Shown here: positions 8,117 to 17,145 of the stretch, piece by piece
Numbering within the stretch: the stretch's first letter is position 1
Layout: each line of letters starts with the position of its first letter
DNA from: Novosphingopyxis iocasae
GTDB taxonomy: Bacteria > Pseudomonadota > Alphaproteobacteria > Sphingomonadales > Sphingomonadaceae
Direction: 5' to 3'
NCBI RefSeq assembly: GCF_014334095.1
Contig: NZ_CP060495.1
Coordinates: 1,511,001 to 1,575,000, forward strand
Length of the DNA stretch: 64,000 nt
Translations under genes and position numbers: made by a program
Notes under the pieces: generated by a model
What the model was told of the DNA's origin: nothing
Database searches by the model: none
The model's input: only the letters and a program-made list of their open reading frames with translations

Positions 8117-9226
8117 TTACTCGGCTACGTTCGTGGCAGCGCCGGGCTGCCCGGCTTCCTGCTGGAGAGCCGCGGGATTGCTGGTGGAAACGCCGCCTTC
8201 CTTGGGCAGCGCATCGGCGGCCTCGGTGGTCGGCTGATCGGTCTCGTCGCCGGGCATGGTACCGCCCTGCGCGCGAACCCAGGCTTCGAATTGCGGCATC
8301 GGCAGCGCTTCGACCGTGATCGGCATGAAGCCGTGGCGGGCGCCGCAAAGCTCGGAACACTGGCCGTAATAGACGCCAGGCTTGGTGATGGTCAGTTCCT
8401 TCTCGTTCAGACGGCCGGGAACGGCATCGAGCTTAAACCAGAGCGAAGGAACGGCAAAGCTGTGGATCACGTCCGCACCGGTGGTCTGAATACGCAGTGG
8501 AACGCCGGCGGGCACGACCATGCGATTGTCGACCGCGAGCAGATAGGGCTCACCGCGCGCCTTGGCCTGATCCTCCGGCAGCATGTTCGAGATTACCTCG
8601 AAACCGCCATTATCCGGATAGCTGTAACCCCAGTACCACTGATAGCCGGTAGCCTTGATCGTCACCGCATCCTTGGGCGCGGGATCATATTGCTTGGCCA
8701 GCAGGTCGATCGATGGGATCGCAATACCCACCAGGATCAGCGCGGGAACCAGCGTCCAGATCACCTCCACCAGCGTGTTGTGCGTGGTGCGCGAAGGCTC
8801 CTGATTGGCACCGCGGCGGTAGCGCACGATCACCCAGGCCAGAAGGGCAAGCACCACCAAAGAGATGATGATGCAGAGCGGCAGCAGCACATAGGTATTG
8901 ATGTTCTTGGCATATTTGCCGTTGTCGCTGAACTGTTCCTGGAAGTTCAGCTCCTGCGATTCCGGCATGCCGATGCCGGGCGTCGGCTTCATCGGCGTAT
9001 AACCGGGCAGCGCGCCGTCGGCCGCGGGATTGTCGCCAGGATTTTCCGCCGCAGGCTGCGTATCGATCGAACCCTCGGTAGCCTGGCCCGGCTGCGGCAA
9101 CGGCGCTGCCGTTTCTTGCGGCGCAGCCTCAGCCGGCACGCTGTTGGCCGGCGAGACCGTGGCGCCAGCGGCCGCGGGCATCAGGGCCAGCGCGAAAGCG
9201 ATCAATAGCGTCTTTGGACTTTTCAT
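8117..9226 (-). CDS. ctaC: cytochrome c oxidase subunit II
   Basis: Receives electrons from cytochrome c through the CuA centre. The 369-residue product has a signal peptide (KTLLIAFALALMPAAAGA), then a Pro/Ala/Gln-rich stretch of about 65 residues. Two membrane helices follow, at about 113-135 and 153-172, and then the CuA domain. CuA ligands are complete: His255, then Cys290, Glu292, Cys294, His298 and Met301 in YGQCSELCGARHGFM. There is no fused cytochrome c domain. A further 50-residue Thr/Gly/Ala tail follows the CuA fold. It is the first gene of the oxidase operon, with a good promoter about 110 bases upstream. Confidence 0.98.
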   Translation of the reverse strand: MKSPKTLLIAFALALMPAAAGATVSPANSVPAEAAPQETAAPLPQPGQATEGSIDTQPAAENPGDNPAADGALPGYTPMKPTPGIGMPESQELNFQEQFSDNGKYAKNINTYVLLPLCIIISLVVLALLAWVIVRYRRGANQEPSRTTHNTLVEVIWTLVPALILVGIAIPSIDLLAKQYDPAPKDAVTIKATGYQWYWGYSYPDNGGFEVISNMLPEDQAKARGEPYLLAVDNRMVVPAGVPLRIQTTGADVIHSFAVPSLWFKLDAVPGRLNEKELTITKPGVYYGQCSELCGARHGFMPITVEALPMPQFEAWVRAQGGTMPGDETDQPTTEAADALPKEGGVSTSNPAALQQEAGQPGAATNVAE

Positions 9227-9333
9227 TCGGAAGATCCCGGTTCCCCGTTTTGATTCGTTGCCGCTTCCGACGCACCCATCCGCAGCCTTCAGGCGCGGAC
9301 CATGGCACTGATGCGGAAGCGGAAGGCAAGCGG

Positions 9334-9362
9334 CCTATAGCCACGGTTGCATCCCGTCTCAA
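9334..9362 (-). promoter_or_regulatory. sigma70-type promoter for the ctaC oxidase operon
   Basis: On the minus strand, a -35 box TTGAGA (9362-9357) and a -10 box TATAGG (9339-9334) are separated by exactly 17 bases. Transcription would start near 9327, giving a leader of about 100 bases before ctaC. The region is the divergent spacer between ctaC and pyrE. Prediction from sequence only. Confidence 0.5.
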
Positions 9363-9472
9363 GCTTAACTAGGCGTTTTTTCGTCAGCGGGTAACCCCCG
9401 ACTTTCCGCTGAAATCCGCGACTCGTTCCGTTGCGGAAACGTCATGAATCATAATGGAGCGACGCTCTCACC

Positions 9473-10054
9473 ATGGACGAAACCGAGGTCCTTGCCGAAT
9501 TCCGCGCCTGCGATGCGCTGCTGGAAGGACATTTCCTCCTTTCCTCCGGTCGCCACAGTGCGCACTACCTTCAATGCGCGCGCGTGCTGATGAATCCGGA
9601 GCGTGCCTCGCGGCTTGCGCTGGCGACAATCCAGAAGATCCCGCGGGACATTCGCTCCGAGATCGACGTGGTCGTGTCGCCCGCCATGGGCGGCCTCATC
9701 ATCGGACACGAGATCGGCCGCGCGCTGGGCAAGGACGCTATCTTCCTGGAACGACCGGAGGGCACGTTCGAGCTGCGCCGCGGTTTCTCGCTGGCGCCCG
9801 GTGCGAAGGTGCTGATGGTGGAGGATGTCGTCACCACCGGCAAGTCTTCGCGCGAGGCGATTGCGGCGGCCGAAGCTGCCGGCGGACGCGTAATCGCAGA
9901 GGCTTCTCTGGTCGATCGTTCTGCTGGAAGCGCAGACCTGGGCGTGCCCTTCTTCCCGCTGGTGGCGATCAACATGCCCACCTACGCGCCCGAAGAAGTG
10001 CCCGAAGAGCTTGCCGCCATCCCGGCGGAAAAGCCCGGAAGCCGCAAGAGCTGA
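9473..10054 (+). CDS. pyrE: orotate phosphoribosyltransferase
   Basis: Makes orotidine 5'-phosphate from orotate and PRPP in pyrimidine synthesis. The 193-residue product has the PRPP-binding loop MVEDVVTTGKSS (about residues 115-125) and an AMGGLIIGHEIGRALG segment typical of the family. The N-terminal ALLEGHFLLSSGRHSAHYLQ contains the SSGRHS phosphate-binding turn. A GGAG lies 13 bases before the ATG. It heads a plus-strand run with pdxJ and acpS only 15 bases and zero bases downstream. Confidence 0.97.
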   Translation: MDETEVLAEFRACDALLEGHFLLSSGRHSAHYLQCARVLMNPERASRLALATIQKIPRDIRSEIDVVVSPAMGGLIIGHEIGRALGKDAIFLERPEGTFELRRGFSLAPGAKVLMVEDVVTTGKSSREAIAAAEAAGGRVIAEASLVDRSAGSADLGVPFFPLVAINMPTYAPEEVPEELAAIPAEKPGSRKS

Positions 10055-10069
10055 GCCGGGACATCCTGC

Positions 10070-10804
10070 ATGGCTAGCCCGAATCGCCTGCGCCTCGGCG
10101 TCAATATCGATCATGTCGCGACGGTGCGAAATGCGCGCGGCGGCGATCATCCTGATCCTGTACGCGCGGCCGAGATCGTGGCGCGCGTGGGGGGCGACGG
10201 CATTACCGCACATCTGCGTGAGGACCGGCGTCATATCCGCGATGCGGATATCGCGCGCATTCAGGAGGCCACCGCCCTCCCCCTCAATCTGGAGATGGCG
10301 GCCACCGATGAGATGCTGGAGATCGCGCTGCGCCACCGGCCGCATGCCGCCTGCATCGTTCCTGAAAAGCGCGAGGAGCGCACCACAGAGGGCGGCTTGG
10401 ACGCTGCCGCCATGCACAACACGCTGGTGCGCTATGTCGATCGGCTGGGCGCCGCCGGCATCCGCGTGAGCCTGTTCATCGAACCCGAGGCCCGCCAGAT
10501 CGAGGCGGCGATCCGTTTGGGCGCGCCCGTCGTCGAGTTCCATACCGGCGCCTACGCGCTTGCAGAAGGTGAAGAGCGCACGCAGGAACTCACCCGGATC
10601 GCAAATGCCGCTGCATTGGCCGCGAAAAACGGTATCGAGCCGCATGCCGGCCACGGTCTGACCTATGACAATGTCACGCCGATTGCTGCGATACCGCAGC
10701 TCGCCGAACTGAATATCGGCCATTATCTGATCGGAGAGGCGATCTTTACCGGGCTCGAGCCCGCCGTGCGCCGCATGCGCGAACTGATGGACGAGGCACG
10801 CTGA
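10070..10804 (+). CDS. pdxJ: pyridoxine 5'-phosphate synthase
   Basis: Condenses deoxyxylulose 5-phosphate with 3-amino-1-hydroxyacetone phosphate to form pyridoxine phosphate. The 244-residue TIM-barrel protein shows [17 protein letters not shown] at the start, then [50 protein letters not shown] and [13 protein letters not shown], all hallmark PdxJ strands. Length is normal. Its stop overlaps the acpS start as TGATG. The pdxJ-acpS pair is a widespread arrangement and supports both calls. Confidence 0.98.
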   Translation: MASPNRLRLGVNIDHVATVRNARGGDHPDPVRAAEIVARVGGDGITAHLREDRRHIRDADIARIQEATALPLNLEMAATDEMLEIALRHRPHAACIVPEKREERTTEGGLDAAAMHNTLVRYVDRLGAAGIRVSLFIEPEARQIEAAIRLGAPVVEFHTGAYALAEGEERTQELTRIANAAALAAKNGIEPHAGHGLTYDNVTPIAAIPQLAELNIGHYLIGEAIFTGLEPAVRRMRELMDEAR

Positions 10805-11211
10805 TGATTGTCGGCTTAGGTTCGGACCTCTGCAATATCGAGCGAATCCAGAATTCTCTGGACCGTTTCGGCGAACGTTTCGAAACTCGTGTGTTCACCG
10901 AGACCGAGCGCGCCAAGGCGCGGCGGCGGCCGTTCACAATCGCAGGCACCTACGCCAAGCGCTTCGCCGCCAAAGAGGCTTTTTCCAAGGCGGTGGGCAC
11001 CGGTTTTCGCCGCGGCGTGTTCATGAAGGACATCGGCGTGATCAACAAACCTTCGGGCGCGCCCACGCTGCATCTTGAAGGCGGCGCTAAAGCGGCGCTG
11101 GACAAAATGATACCCGATGGTCACGAAGCGCATGTTCATTTGACGCTCACCGACGATCATCCATGGGCGCAGGCCTTCGTGATCATCGAAGCGTTGCCCA
11201 AAGGGGGCTGA
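10804..11211 (+). CDS. acpS: holo-[acyl-carrier-protein] synthase
   Basis: Transfers 4'-phosphopantetheine from CoA to the acyl carrier protein. The 135-residue product has the two family signatures: [12 protein letters not shown] at residues 4-15 with the magnesium-binding aspartate, and [16 protein letters not shown] around residues 57-72 with the catalytic region. Length is normal for bacterial AcpS. It is translationally coupled to pdxJ by a one-base overlap and is followed after 47 bases by lepB. Confidence 0.97.
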   Translation: MIVGLGSDLCNIERIQNSLDRFGERFETRVFTETERAKARRRPFTIAGTYAKRFAAKEAFSKAVGTGFRRGVFMKDIGVINKPSGAPTLHLEGGAKAALDKMIPDGHEAHVHLTLTDDHPWAQAFVIIEALPKGG

Positions 11212-11258
11212 TGCCGGTAAAGCGCGCGCTCCCCATCTTCTAGAAGGCTCGCAATTTC

Positions 11259-12197
11259 TTGTCGGACAAGGCCACAGACATCGAATCGACCGACGGCTCC
11301 GCGCCGACCGGGTCGAAAGGCGCCAAGAAGGAAAAGGCGCCGATCGACTGGTGGAGCGAGATCAAGGGACTGCTGATCCTGGTGATCGCGGTGCTCGCCT
11401 TCCACACGTTCGTGGCAAAGCCGTTCTACATCCCGTCTTCTTCGATGATGAACACGCTCTTGGTGGGCGATCGGCTGATCGTCTCCAAATTCCCTTATGG
11501 CTATAGCTGGGTTTCCCCGAGCTTCCGTATCCTGCCGCCGATGAAAGGCCGGCTGTTCGGCAGCGTACCGGAGCGCGGCGATATCGTGATCCTGAACCCC
11601 CCGGGGCCGCGCAAGGAAGACTGGATCAAGCGTGTCATCGGCCTGCCGGGCGATATCCTGGAGGTGCGCGAGGGGCAGATCATCCTGAACGGCAAACCCG
11701 TGCCGCAGGAATCGGTGGCAAGCGATCCCATTCCGGTGGATGAAAACAATCCCTGCACCGAACAGGAATTTCCCGGCGCGCGTCAGCCCGGCCCGGACGG
11801 CAAATTGCTGTGTTATGTCAACACGGTGCGCGAGACTCTGCCGAATGGCGCCACCTACAATATCCTCGATGCACGCCGCCAGAGCACCGACAACGTGCCG
11901 CCGGTCGTTATTCCGGAAGGCCATGTCTATCTGATGGGCGACAATCGCGACAACAGCGCGGACAGCCGCGTGCCTCTGCCCGAGGGACTGGGCGGACCGG
12001 TGCCGATCGAGAATATCGGGGGGCGTGCGGAGTTCATCACCTTCTCGCTCGACGGCAGCGAGACCTGGAACCCGCTCACATGGTTCGGCGCGCTGCGTGA
12101 GGGTCGCGCCTGGCGCAGCCTGCATCCCGCGCATGTGCCCGTTCCGATAGACAATGGTCCCCAAGGCCAGGGGCAGCTTCCCGGATCGCCGCAGTGA
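11259..12197 (+). CDS. lepB: signal peptidase I
   Basis: Removes signal peptides from exported proteins at the periplasmic face of the inner membrane. It has 312 residues with a TTG start preceded by AGAAGG at 11 bases. A charged N-terminus rich in Lys precedes one membrane helix (about 37-54). The catalytic serine is Ser62 in IPSSSMMNTLLVGD, and the general-base lysine is Lys124 in DWIKRVIGLPGD. The late box GDNRDNSADSR is intact. An insertion of about 45 residues between the lysine box and the GDNRDNS box is common in alphaproteobacterial enzymes. The GTG start of the next gene overlaps its stop. Confidence 0.97.
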   Translation: MSDKATDIESTDGSAPTGSKGAKKEKAPIDWWSEIKGLLILVIAVLAFHTFVAKPFYIPSSSMMNTLLVGDRLIVSKFPYGYSWVSPSFRILPPMKGRLFGSVPERGDIVILNPPGPRKEDWIKRVIGLPGDILEVREGQIILNGKPVPQESVASDPIPVDENNPCTEQEFPGARQPGPDGKLLCYVNTVRETLPNGATYNILDARRQSTDNVPPVVIPEGHVYLMGDNRDNSADSRVPLPEGLGGPVPIENIGGRAEFITFSLDGSETWNPLTWFGALREGRAWRSLHPAHVPVPIDNGPQGQGQLPGSPQ

Positions 12198-13348
12198 ACG
12201 AGCCGGAGGAGGCCGACGACCATATCGAATCGGTCGGCCCTACCGAGCTCTACGATCCGGTCCTGCGAACGGAATTCAAGCGCGCGCTCGTCTGGCTCGG
12301 CACCGCGCTGGCCATCGGCGTTGCAGCCTATCTCGCCCAGCCGATCCTGCTGATTATCGGCGGCATCGTCGTTGGTTCGATGCTCGACGGAGGAACACGC
12401 CTTCTGGGACGCGTGATGCCTGCCCCGCGCGGCATACGCCTCGCCATCGTCGTGCTGGCCGCCACCGCCTTCATTCTCTGGACGGTGTTCCGCATGGGAT
12501 CGGAGCTGAGCGCGCAGGCCAGTTCGCTGCAGGAGGTGATGCTCGTGCAGATGGAAGCGGCGGGCGACTATGCTCGCTCTCTGGGCTTCGCGTTCAAGCC
12601 GCAGGATCTGATGGGCTTCGCCGATCAGGCGTTCAGCTCGCTCGGCCCCGTCACCGCCGCTGTTACGAGTTTCGTGGGCGCGGTGGCCGGCCTCTCCATG
12701 ATGCTGGTACTCGCGATCTTCTTTGCCGCCGAACCGCGTCTTTACGAACATGGCCTCGCCTGGATGCTGCCGATGGCCGAGCGCGAGCATTTCTACGGCA
12801 CGATGGAGAAAATCGGTTGGACGCTGCGCCGACTGATGGCCGGCCGCCTGATCGGCATGGCGGTGGAGGGCATCGGCACCTGGGTGCTACTGTTTGCGGG
12901 CGGAGTGCCGATGGCGGCGCTGCTCGGCATCTTGACCGGCCTGCTGGCGTTTCTGCCCAATATCGGGGCCATCATATCTGGAGCGCTGATCATTCTCGTG
13001 GGATTTTCCACCAGCACCGAAACAGGCCTCTATGCGCTTGTCGTCTATCTGATCGTGCAAGGGATCGACGGCTATGTGATCGTGCCGATGGTGGCCAAAC
13101 GGGCTGTCGATCTTGCCCCTGCGCTGGTGCTCGGCGCGCAGATCCTGTTCGGCACGCTGTTCGGCCTATTGGGGCTCGCGCTGGCCGATCCGATCGTCGC
13201 GATGCTGAAGGTTTTCCTAGAGCGCCGTTCCAGCCGTGCCAAGCAGCGCGCGGCCGAGCGCAGAGCAGCGATCCGCAAGCGAAAACAACGCGAAGCGGTC
13301 AAGGCGGAGCTTGCCGCCGATAGCACAGGCTCCCTGCCCGCTACTTGA
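12194..13348 (+). CDS. AI-2E family membrane transporter
   Basis: A 384-residue inner-membrane protein of the AI-2E (TqsA/PerM) family. It has an acidic N-terminus, two helices, a soluble middle portion (about 105-150) and then four or more helices, with the family block LTGLLAFLPNIGAIISGALIIL near residue 260. The C-terminal tail of about 45 residues is strongly basic (RRSSRAKQRAAERRAAIRKRKQ). The start is GTG, overlapping the lepB stop. Substrates vary across the family (signalling molecules, sodium or other ions), so a specific role cannot be given. The last residues fade into a Ser/Gly/Ala end. Confidence 0.88.
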   Translation: MNEPEEADDHIESVGPTELYDPVLRTEFKRALVWLGTALAIGVAAYLAQPILLIIGGIVVGSMLDGGTRLLGRVMPAPRGIRLAIVVLAATAFILWTVFRMGSELSAQASSLQEVMLVQMEAAGDYARSLGFAFKPQDLMGFADQAFSSLGPVTAAVTSFVGAVAGLSMMLVLAIFFAAEPRLYEHGLAWMLPMAEREHFYGTMEKIGWTLRRLMAGRLIGMAVEGIGTWVLLFAGGVPMAALLGILTGLLAFLPNIGAIISGALIILVGFSTSTETGLYALVVYLIVQGIDGYVIVPMVAKRAVDLAPALVLGAQILFGTLFGLLGLALADPIVAMLKVFLERRSSRAKQRAAERRAAIRKRKQREAVKAELAADSTGSLPAT

Positions 13349-13385
13349 GCACGGCACCCCGCCGGTTTACCGACCCTTTTACTCT

Positions 13386-14405
13386 ATGCGGATCCTCACC
13401 GGCCATTATGGCCGCCATCGTGGCGGCTCGGAGCGCGCGCTCGAACGTCTGGTCGCGGCATGGCGCGATCTCGGCCATGACGTGCGCTGCCCAGTGGAGC
13501 AGAGCGCAAGTCCGCTAAAACTGGCGACGCAGCTGCGTCAGGACGCAAAGGACTTCGTCCCCGATATTCTGTTCGCAGGCGGCCAAACCTATGCGCTCCC
13601 CGTTGCACTGGCGCGGCGGCGCGGGGCGATCGGCAAGCTGCCCTTTGCCATGAAGTTATCCAACGCGCCGCTGCACCCCGGCCATCCCCTTGCAACGCGC
13701 GCGAGCCAGCTTTGGCTGAAAGCCCAAGGCGCTTGGACCGATTGCTTCGTCGCGCCAGATGGTGCGAGCGCGGCGCTGCTGGCAGATATCGGGATCGTCC
13801 CCGGTAAGATCGCCACCGTCGCCAATCCTGCGGCGGATGCGGCGCATCTTAAGAGGCTGCACAATGCCGGTGGCGGCTTCGCCGACACACCGAACGCCTC
13901 TCTACGTCTGCTGACTGTGGGCCGCCTCGCCCCGCAAAAGAATGTCAGTTTGCTGATCGAAGCTTTTTGCCGCATTGCACGGTTCGATGATCGGCTGACG
14001 ATCGTCGGCGATGGTCCTTTGCGCGAGCGACTCGAGGCGCAGGCCGCGCGGCATCAGGGCGATGTTCGCTTCTTCGGCCATCATCCCGACCCGGCCCCTG
14101 CTTTTGCGCAAGCCAACGCTTTCGCCCTTGCCTCGAATTATGAAGGATTGCCGGCGGTACTGGTCGAAGCGCTTGCCGCTGGCTTGCCGATCGCAACGAC
14201 GAACAGCGCGCCAGGTATTGCGGACCTGATTGCCGGTTTCGGGACGCTCACGCCGGTGCAGGACGCAACCGCCCTTGCCCGCGCCCTCGAATGGCTTCGC
14301 TATGCCAAGCCGGATCGCACAGCCATGCTGGAGCGGGCCATGCAATTCACCGCGCAGCGAGCCGCGCCGCTTTATATCGACCTATTTAAGAGATTGACGC
14401 CGTAA
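13386..14405 (+). CDS. glycosyltransferase, GT-B fold (GT4-like)
   Basis: A 339-residue sugar transferase started at the ATG giving MRILTGHYGRHRGGSERALE; a longer in-frame extension overlaps the previous gene and is not used. The glycine-rich N-terminal loop RHRGGSERALERLVAAW and the C-terminal LLTVGRLAPQKNVSLLIEAF plus SNYEGLPAVLVEALAAGLPI are classical GT4 features. The ExxxxxxE-type motif is EGLPAVLVE. The acceptor is unknown; in this envelope, glycosphingolipid or exopolysaccharide synthesis are possible. It follows the AI-2E gene by 37 bases on the same strand. Confidence 0.87.
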   Translation: MRILTGHYGRHRGGSERALERLVAAWRDLGHDVRCPVEQSASPLKLATQLRQDAKDFVPDILFAGGQTYALPVALARRRGAIGKLPFAMKLSNAPLHPGHPLATRASQLWLKAQGAWTDCFVAPDGASAALLADIGIVPGKIATVANPAADAAHLKRLHNAGGGFADTPNASLRLLTVGRLAPQKNVSLLIEAFCRIARFDDRLTIVGDGPLRERLEAQAARHQGDVRFFGHHPDPAPAFAQANAFALASNYEGLPAVLVEALAAGLPIATTNSAPGIADLIAGFGTLTPVQDATALARALEWLRYAKPDRTAMLERAMQFTAQRAAPLYIDLFKRLTP

Positions 14406-14436
14406 TCAACGCAGTGAGACTGATCTGCCGAGCTGC

Positions 14437-14838
14437 TCAGGCCGCGCGCGTTCTTACGGTTGCGAAACCGCGCAGTTCTGCAGCGACATGCGGATCGCAA
14501 CCGGTCGTCAGACGCTCCACGCATTGCTCGAGATTTTCGCGGGGCGACATATAATGGCCCGCCATGGACCATTGGCCGAACTGGCGGCGGTCGGTTTCCT
14601 TCTCGCTTAACACCACCAGCGCGTAATGGCGTTCGTCCGCGCGGATGCGCGCGAGGGTGCGGCGGACTTGTGCCTCTTCGCCCTCCAGATACTGAAAGAA
14701 ACGCTTTCCGTCGTAAATTAGCAGACCGGTCAGGCCGTCGCGATGATTGTTCTCCTGCGATTTACGCAGGATCACATCAATCTCCGCATTGGATTGCACC
14801 CGGCGGGTGCTGCTGATGTAGATGACGCGATAGACCAT
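14437..14838 (-). CDS. BLUF-domain blue-light sensor (single-domain)
   Basis: A small flavin photoreceptor. I start at the second ATG (MVYRVIYISS), giving 133 residues; a start nine codons upstream at 14865 is possible. Numbering from that longer form, the FAD-sensing residues are all present: Tyr16, Asn40, Gln58, Trp99 and Met101. Their spacing (24, 18, 41, 2) is identical to AppA Tyr21, Asn45, Gln63, Trp104, Met106. The fold blocks ILRKSQENNHRDGLTGLLIYDG and FFQYLEG are intact. No output domain is fused, so it must act through a partner protein. Neighbours (glycosyltransferase, nitronate monooxygenase) give no clear hint of the partner. Confidence 0.93.
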   Translation of the reverse strand: MVYRVIYISSTRRVQSNAEIDVILRKSQENNHRDGLTGLLIYDGKRFFQYLEGEEAQVRRTLARIRADERHYALVVLSEKETDRRQFGQWSMAGHYMSPRENLEQCVERLTTGCDPHVAAELRGFATVRTRAA

Positions 14839-14983
14839 AGGTCTGTTCCTTCGAGAAGCCGGCATCCGCGATATTTCAAGATGGTTTACACCCCCTTACC
14901 GATGCGCCACTTCTCTTCTTTGACACATGACTCGGCTTGCGCTTTAAGTCAGTTTCAATCCGCAATCGGTTTTAGGAGAGCCC

Positions 14984-15958
14984 ATGTCCCTTCCCTCCCC
15001 GCTGTTCGACCATCTGCGCCTGCCGGTCATCGGATCGCCGCTGTTCATCGTTTCATGCCCGGAAATGGTCATCGCGCAGTGCAAGGCGGGGATCGTGGGG
15101 AGCTTTCCGGCGCTGAATGCCCGTCCGCAGGCGCAGCTGGACGAATGGCTGCACCAGATCACTGAAGAACTGGCCACGCACAACCGCGACAATCCCGATC
15201 GACCGGCCGCGCCCTATGCGGTCAACCAGATCGTGCACAAGACCAACAACCGGCTGGAAGAAGACCTCGTCACCTGCGCCAAGTGGAAGGTGCCGCTGAC
15301 GATCAGCTCGCTCGGCGCGCGCGAGGAAGTGAACGCGGCGATCCACGATTGGGGCGGCATCGTGATGCACGATGTGATCAACGACAAATTCGCGCATAAG
15401 GCGATCGAAAAGGGCGCGGACGGCCTTATTCCCGTGGCAGCGGGCGCTGGAGGCCACGCTGGCACGCTTTCGCCTTTCGCCCTCATGCAGGAAATTCGCG
15501 AATGGTTCGACGGGCCGGTGGCGCTCTCCGGATCGATCGCGCACGGCCGCTCGGTGCTCGCCGCGCAGGCAATGGGCGCGGACTTCGCCTATATCGGCAG
15601 CGCCTTCATCGCCACGGACGAGGCCAATGCGGCCGAGGGGTACAAGGACAATATCGTGGAGGCCAACGCCTCCGACATTGTCTATTCCAACCTCTTCACG
15701 GGCGTACACGGCAATTATCTGCGCCAGTCGATCGAAGCATCGGGCCTCGATCCCGACAATCTGCCCGAGAGCGATCCTAGCAAAATGAACTTCGGTTCGG
15801 GCGGCAACAGCAAGGCCAAGGCGTGGAAGGACATCTGGGGATCGGGCCAAGGCATCGGCGCGGTGCGCTCACGTGGCAGCGTGGCCGAGCTGGTGGATCG
15901 CATCGAGAGCGAATATCGCGCGGCCAAGGGTGCGCTCGACACCGCCTATCGCGCATGA
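14984..15958 (+). CDS. nitronate monooxygenase / FMN-dependent NAD(P)H oxidoreductase
   Basis: A 324-residue TIM-barrel flavoprotein of the 2-nitropropane dioxygenase family. Landmarks are LPVIGSPLFIVSCPEMVIAQ at the start, KAGIVGSFPALNAR, VAAGAGGHAGTLSPFALMQEI (about 152-172) and QAMGADFAYIGSAFIATDEA, which bind FMN phosphate. The conserved GGHAG turn is present. A good ribosome-binding site TAGGAG precedes the ATG by six bases. Members oxidise propionate 3-nitronate or nitroalkanes, while others are quinone reductases, so the substrate is open. It is transcribed away from the BLUF gene. Confidence 0.88.
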   Translation: MSLPSPLFDHLRLPVIGSPLFIVSCPEMVIAQCKAGIVGSFPALNARPQAQLDEWLHQITEELATHNRDNPDRPAAPYAVNQIVHKTNNRLEEDLVTCAKWKVPLTISSLGAREEVNAAIHDWGGIVMHDVINDKFAHKAIEKGADGLIPVAAGAGGHAGTLSPFALMQEIREWFDGPVALSGSIAHGRSVLAAQAMGADFAYIGSAFIATDEANAAEGYKDNIVEANASDIVYSNLFTGVHGNYLRQSIEASGLDPDNLPESDPSKMNFGSGGNSKAKAWKDIWGSGQGIGAVRSRGSVAELVDRIESEYRAAKGALDTAYRA

Positions 15959-16022
15959 AACTTTGCTGCCTCCGGCACATTGTGACGATGGGGCAACGGT
16001 GATGCGGCGAGAGGAAAATCAC

Positions 16023-16454
16023 GTGATCAGGAAGAGCATGCTGGCGGCCGCGCTGCTGGCAATGACCTTGAGCAGTTGCGGCGATTCGCCGGCGATGAAA
16101 GCCGAGGACGCCAAGGACAACAGCGACATGACCGCGCTCGGCCCGGTGCCGACGCAGGCCGCGAAAGAAGAGCTGAACTTCCAGCAGAAGCGGTTGGAAG
16201 GCTGCACCGCACGCCAGAAATATTATCAGGATCTGGGCGTCTGGATCTCGGGCGGCGTCAATCCCATCGTCGACAAGGAAAGCTGGGACGCGCTTAGCAA
16301 TGATGCGCGCGACGAGATCTTCGAAATCGCCGCCTGCCTTGCCGCCAGCGGCAAGACCGGCCCACAGCAAATCACCATCGGTGCACAGGGGTTCGATGCC
16401 CCGGTCGTGACGCGGATGGTGCCCAATCAACGCGAATGGCAGGTTCCTCAATGA
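16023..16454 (+). CDS. small lipoprotein, function unknown
   Basis: I start at the GTG at 16023, preceded by GAGAGGAAA, giving 143 residues; an ATG at 16002 is an alternative. The N-terminus is a lipoprotein signal: IRKS, then LAAALLAMTLSSC, with cysteine 19 in an LSSC lipobox. The mature part is short and polar, with a motif CTARQKYYQDLGVWISGGVNP and another cysteine in AACLAASG. I do not recognise a named family. Its stop overlaps the start of the GST gene (ATGA), so both are probably co-translated. Confidence 0.75.
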   Translation: MIRKSMLAAALLAMTLSSCGDSPAMKAEDAKDNSDMTALGPVPTQAAKEELNFQQKRLEGCTARQKYYQDLGVWISGGVNPIVDKESWDALSNDARDEIFEIAACLAASGKTGPQQITIGAQGFDAPVVTRMVPNQREWQVPQ

Positions 16455-17125
16455 TCGATTTCTACACCGCCGCCACGCCCAACGGGTACAAGATCGCCAT
16501 CTATCTGGAGGAAGCGGGCATCGAATATCGCCCGCATTTCCTGTCGCTGTCCGACAATGATCAGAAGACGCCGGAATTTCTGGCCATCAATCCCAATGGC
16601 CGCATCCCGGCCATCGTCGATCGGGACGCGGGCGATTTCGCAGTGTTCGAGTCCGGCGCCATCCTCCTCTATCTCGCCGAAAAGACTGGCAAATTCTGGC
16701 CGGCCGATCCCAAGGAACGCTCGGTCCAGACGCAGTGGCTGATGTGGCAGATGGGCGGGCTTGGGCCTATGATGGGCCAGCTTAACGTCTTCAAACGCTA
16801 CTTCCCGGAAAAGCTGCCCGCCGCGATCGAGCGTTATGAGCGGGAGAGCTACCGGCTATTCGGCGTCCTCGAAAAACATCTCGGCGAAGACGGTTATATC
16901 GGTGCCGATTACGGCATCGCCGACATGGCCTGCTTCCCTTGGGTAGCGGCCTATAAGTGGCCCGAATTGTCTTTGGAAGACTATCCCAAGCTGAAAGCCT
17001 GGCATGATCGCATCCGCGCCCGCCCCGCGGTGGAGCGGGCGATGCAGGTGCCGCCACGTGCCGATGTTTCGAGCAAGGAAGGCACGGACAAATTCGTGAA
17101 GGGCGCGCGCTCGATGCTCGCCTGA
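16451..17125 (+). CDS. glutathione S-transferase family protein (YfcG/Nu-class like)
   Basis: A 224-residue thioredoxin-fold/alpha-helical GST. The start ATG chosen overlaps the previous stop and gives MIDFYTAATPNGYKIAIYLE, close to E. coli YfcG, a glutathione-dependent disulfide-bond reductase that uses a Thr-Pro-Asn turn instead of a catalytic cysteine. The glutathione-binding turn is NGRIPAIVDRD followed by FESGAILLYLAEKTG (cis-proline and ES motif). The C-terminal domain carries WLMWQMGGLGPMMGQLNVF and YIGADYGIADMACFPWVA. Length fits. Redox function is inferred from the family. Confidence 0.9.
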   Translation: MIDFYTAATPNGYKIAIYLEEAGIEYRPHFLSLSDNDQKTPEFLAINPNGRIPAIVDRDAGDFAVFESGAILLYLAEKTGKFWPADPKERSVQTQWLMWQMGGLGPMMGQLNVFKRYFPEKLPAAIERYERESYRLFGVLEKHLGEDGYIGADYGIADMACFPWVAAYKWPELSLEDYPKLKAWHDRIRARPAVERAMQVPPRADVSSKEGTDKFVKGARSMLA

Positions 17126-17145
17126 GCGGGGCGCGTCCTTTCACC

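Noticed and set aside
6248-9208. 986-residue open frame on the plus strand, rich in Arg, His and Asp
   Set aside because: It lies opposite ctaB, ctaD and ctaC, which carry complete catalytic motifs. The composition is typical of an antisense frame in high-GC DNA.
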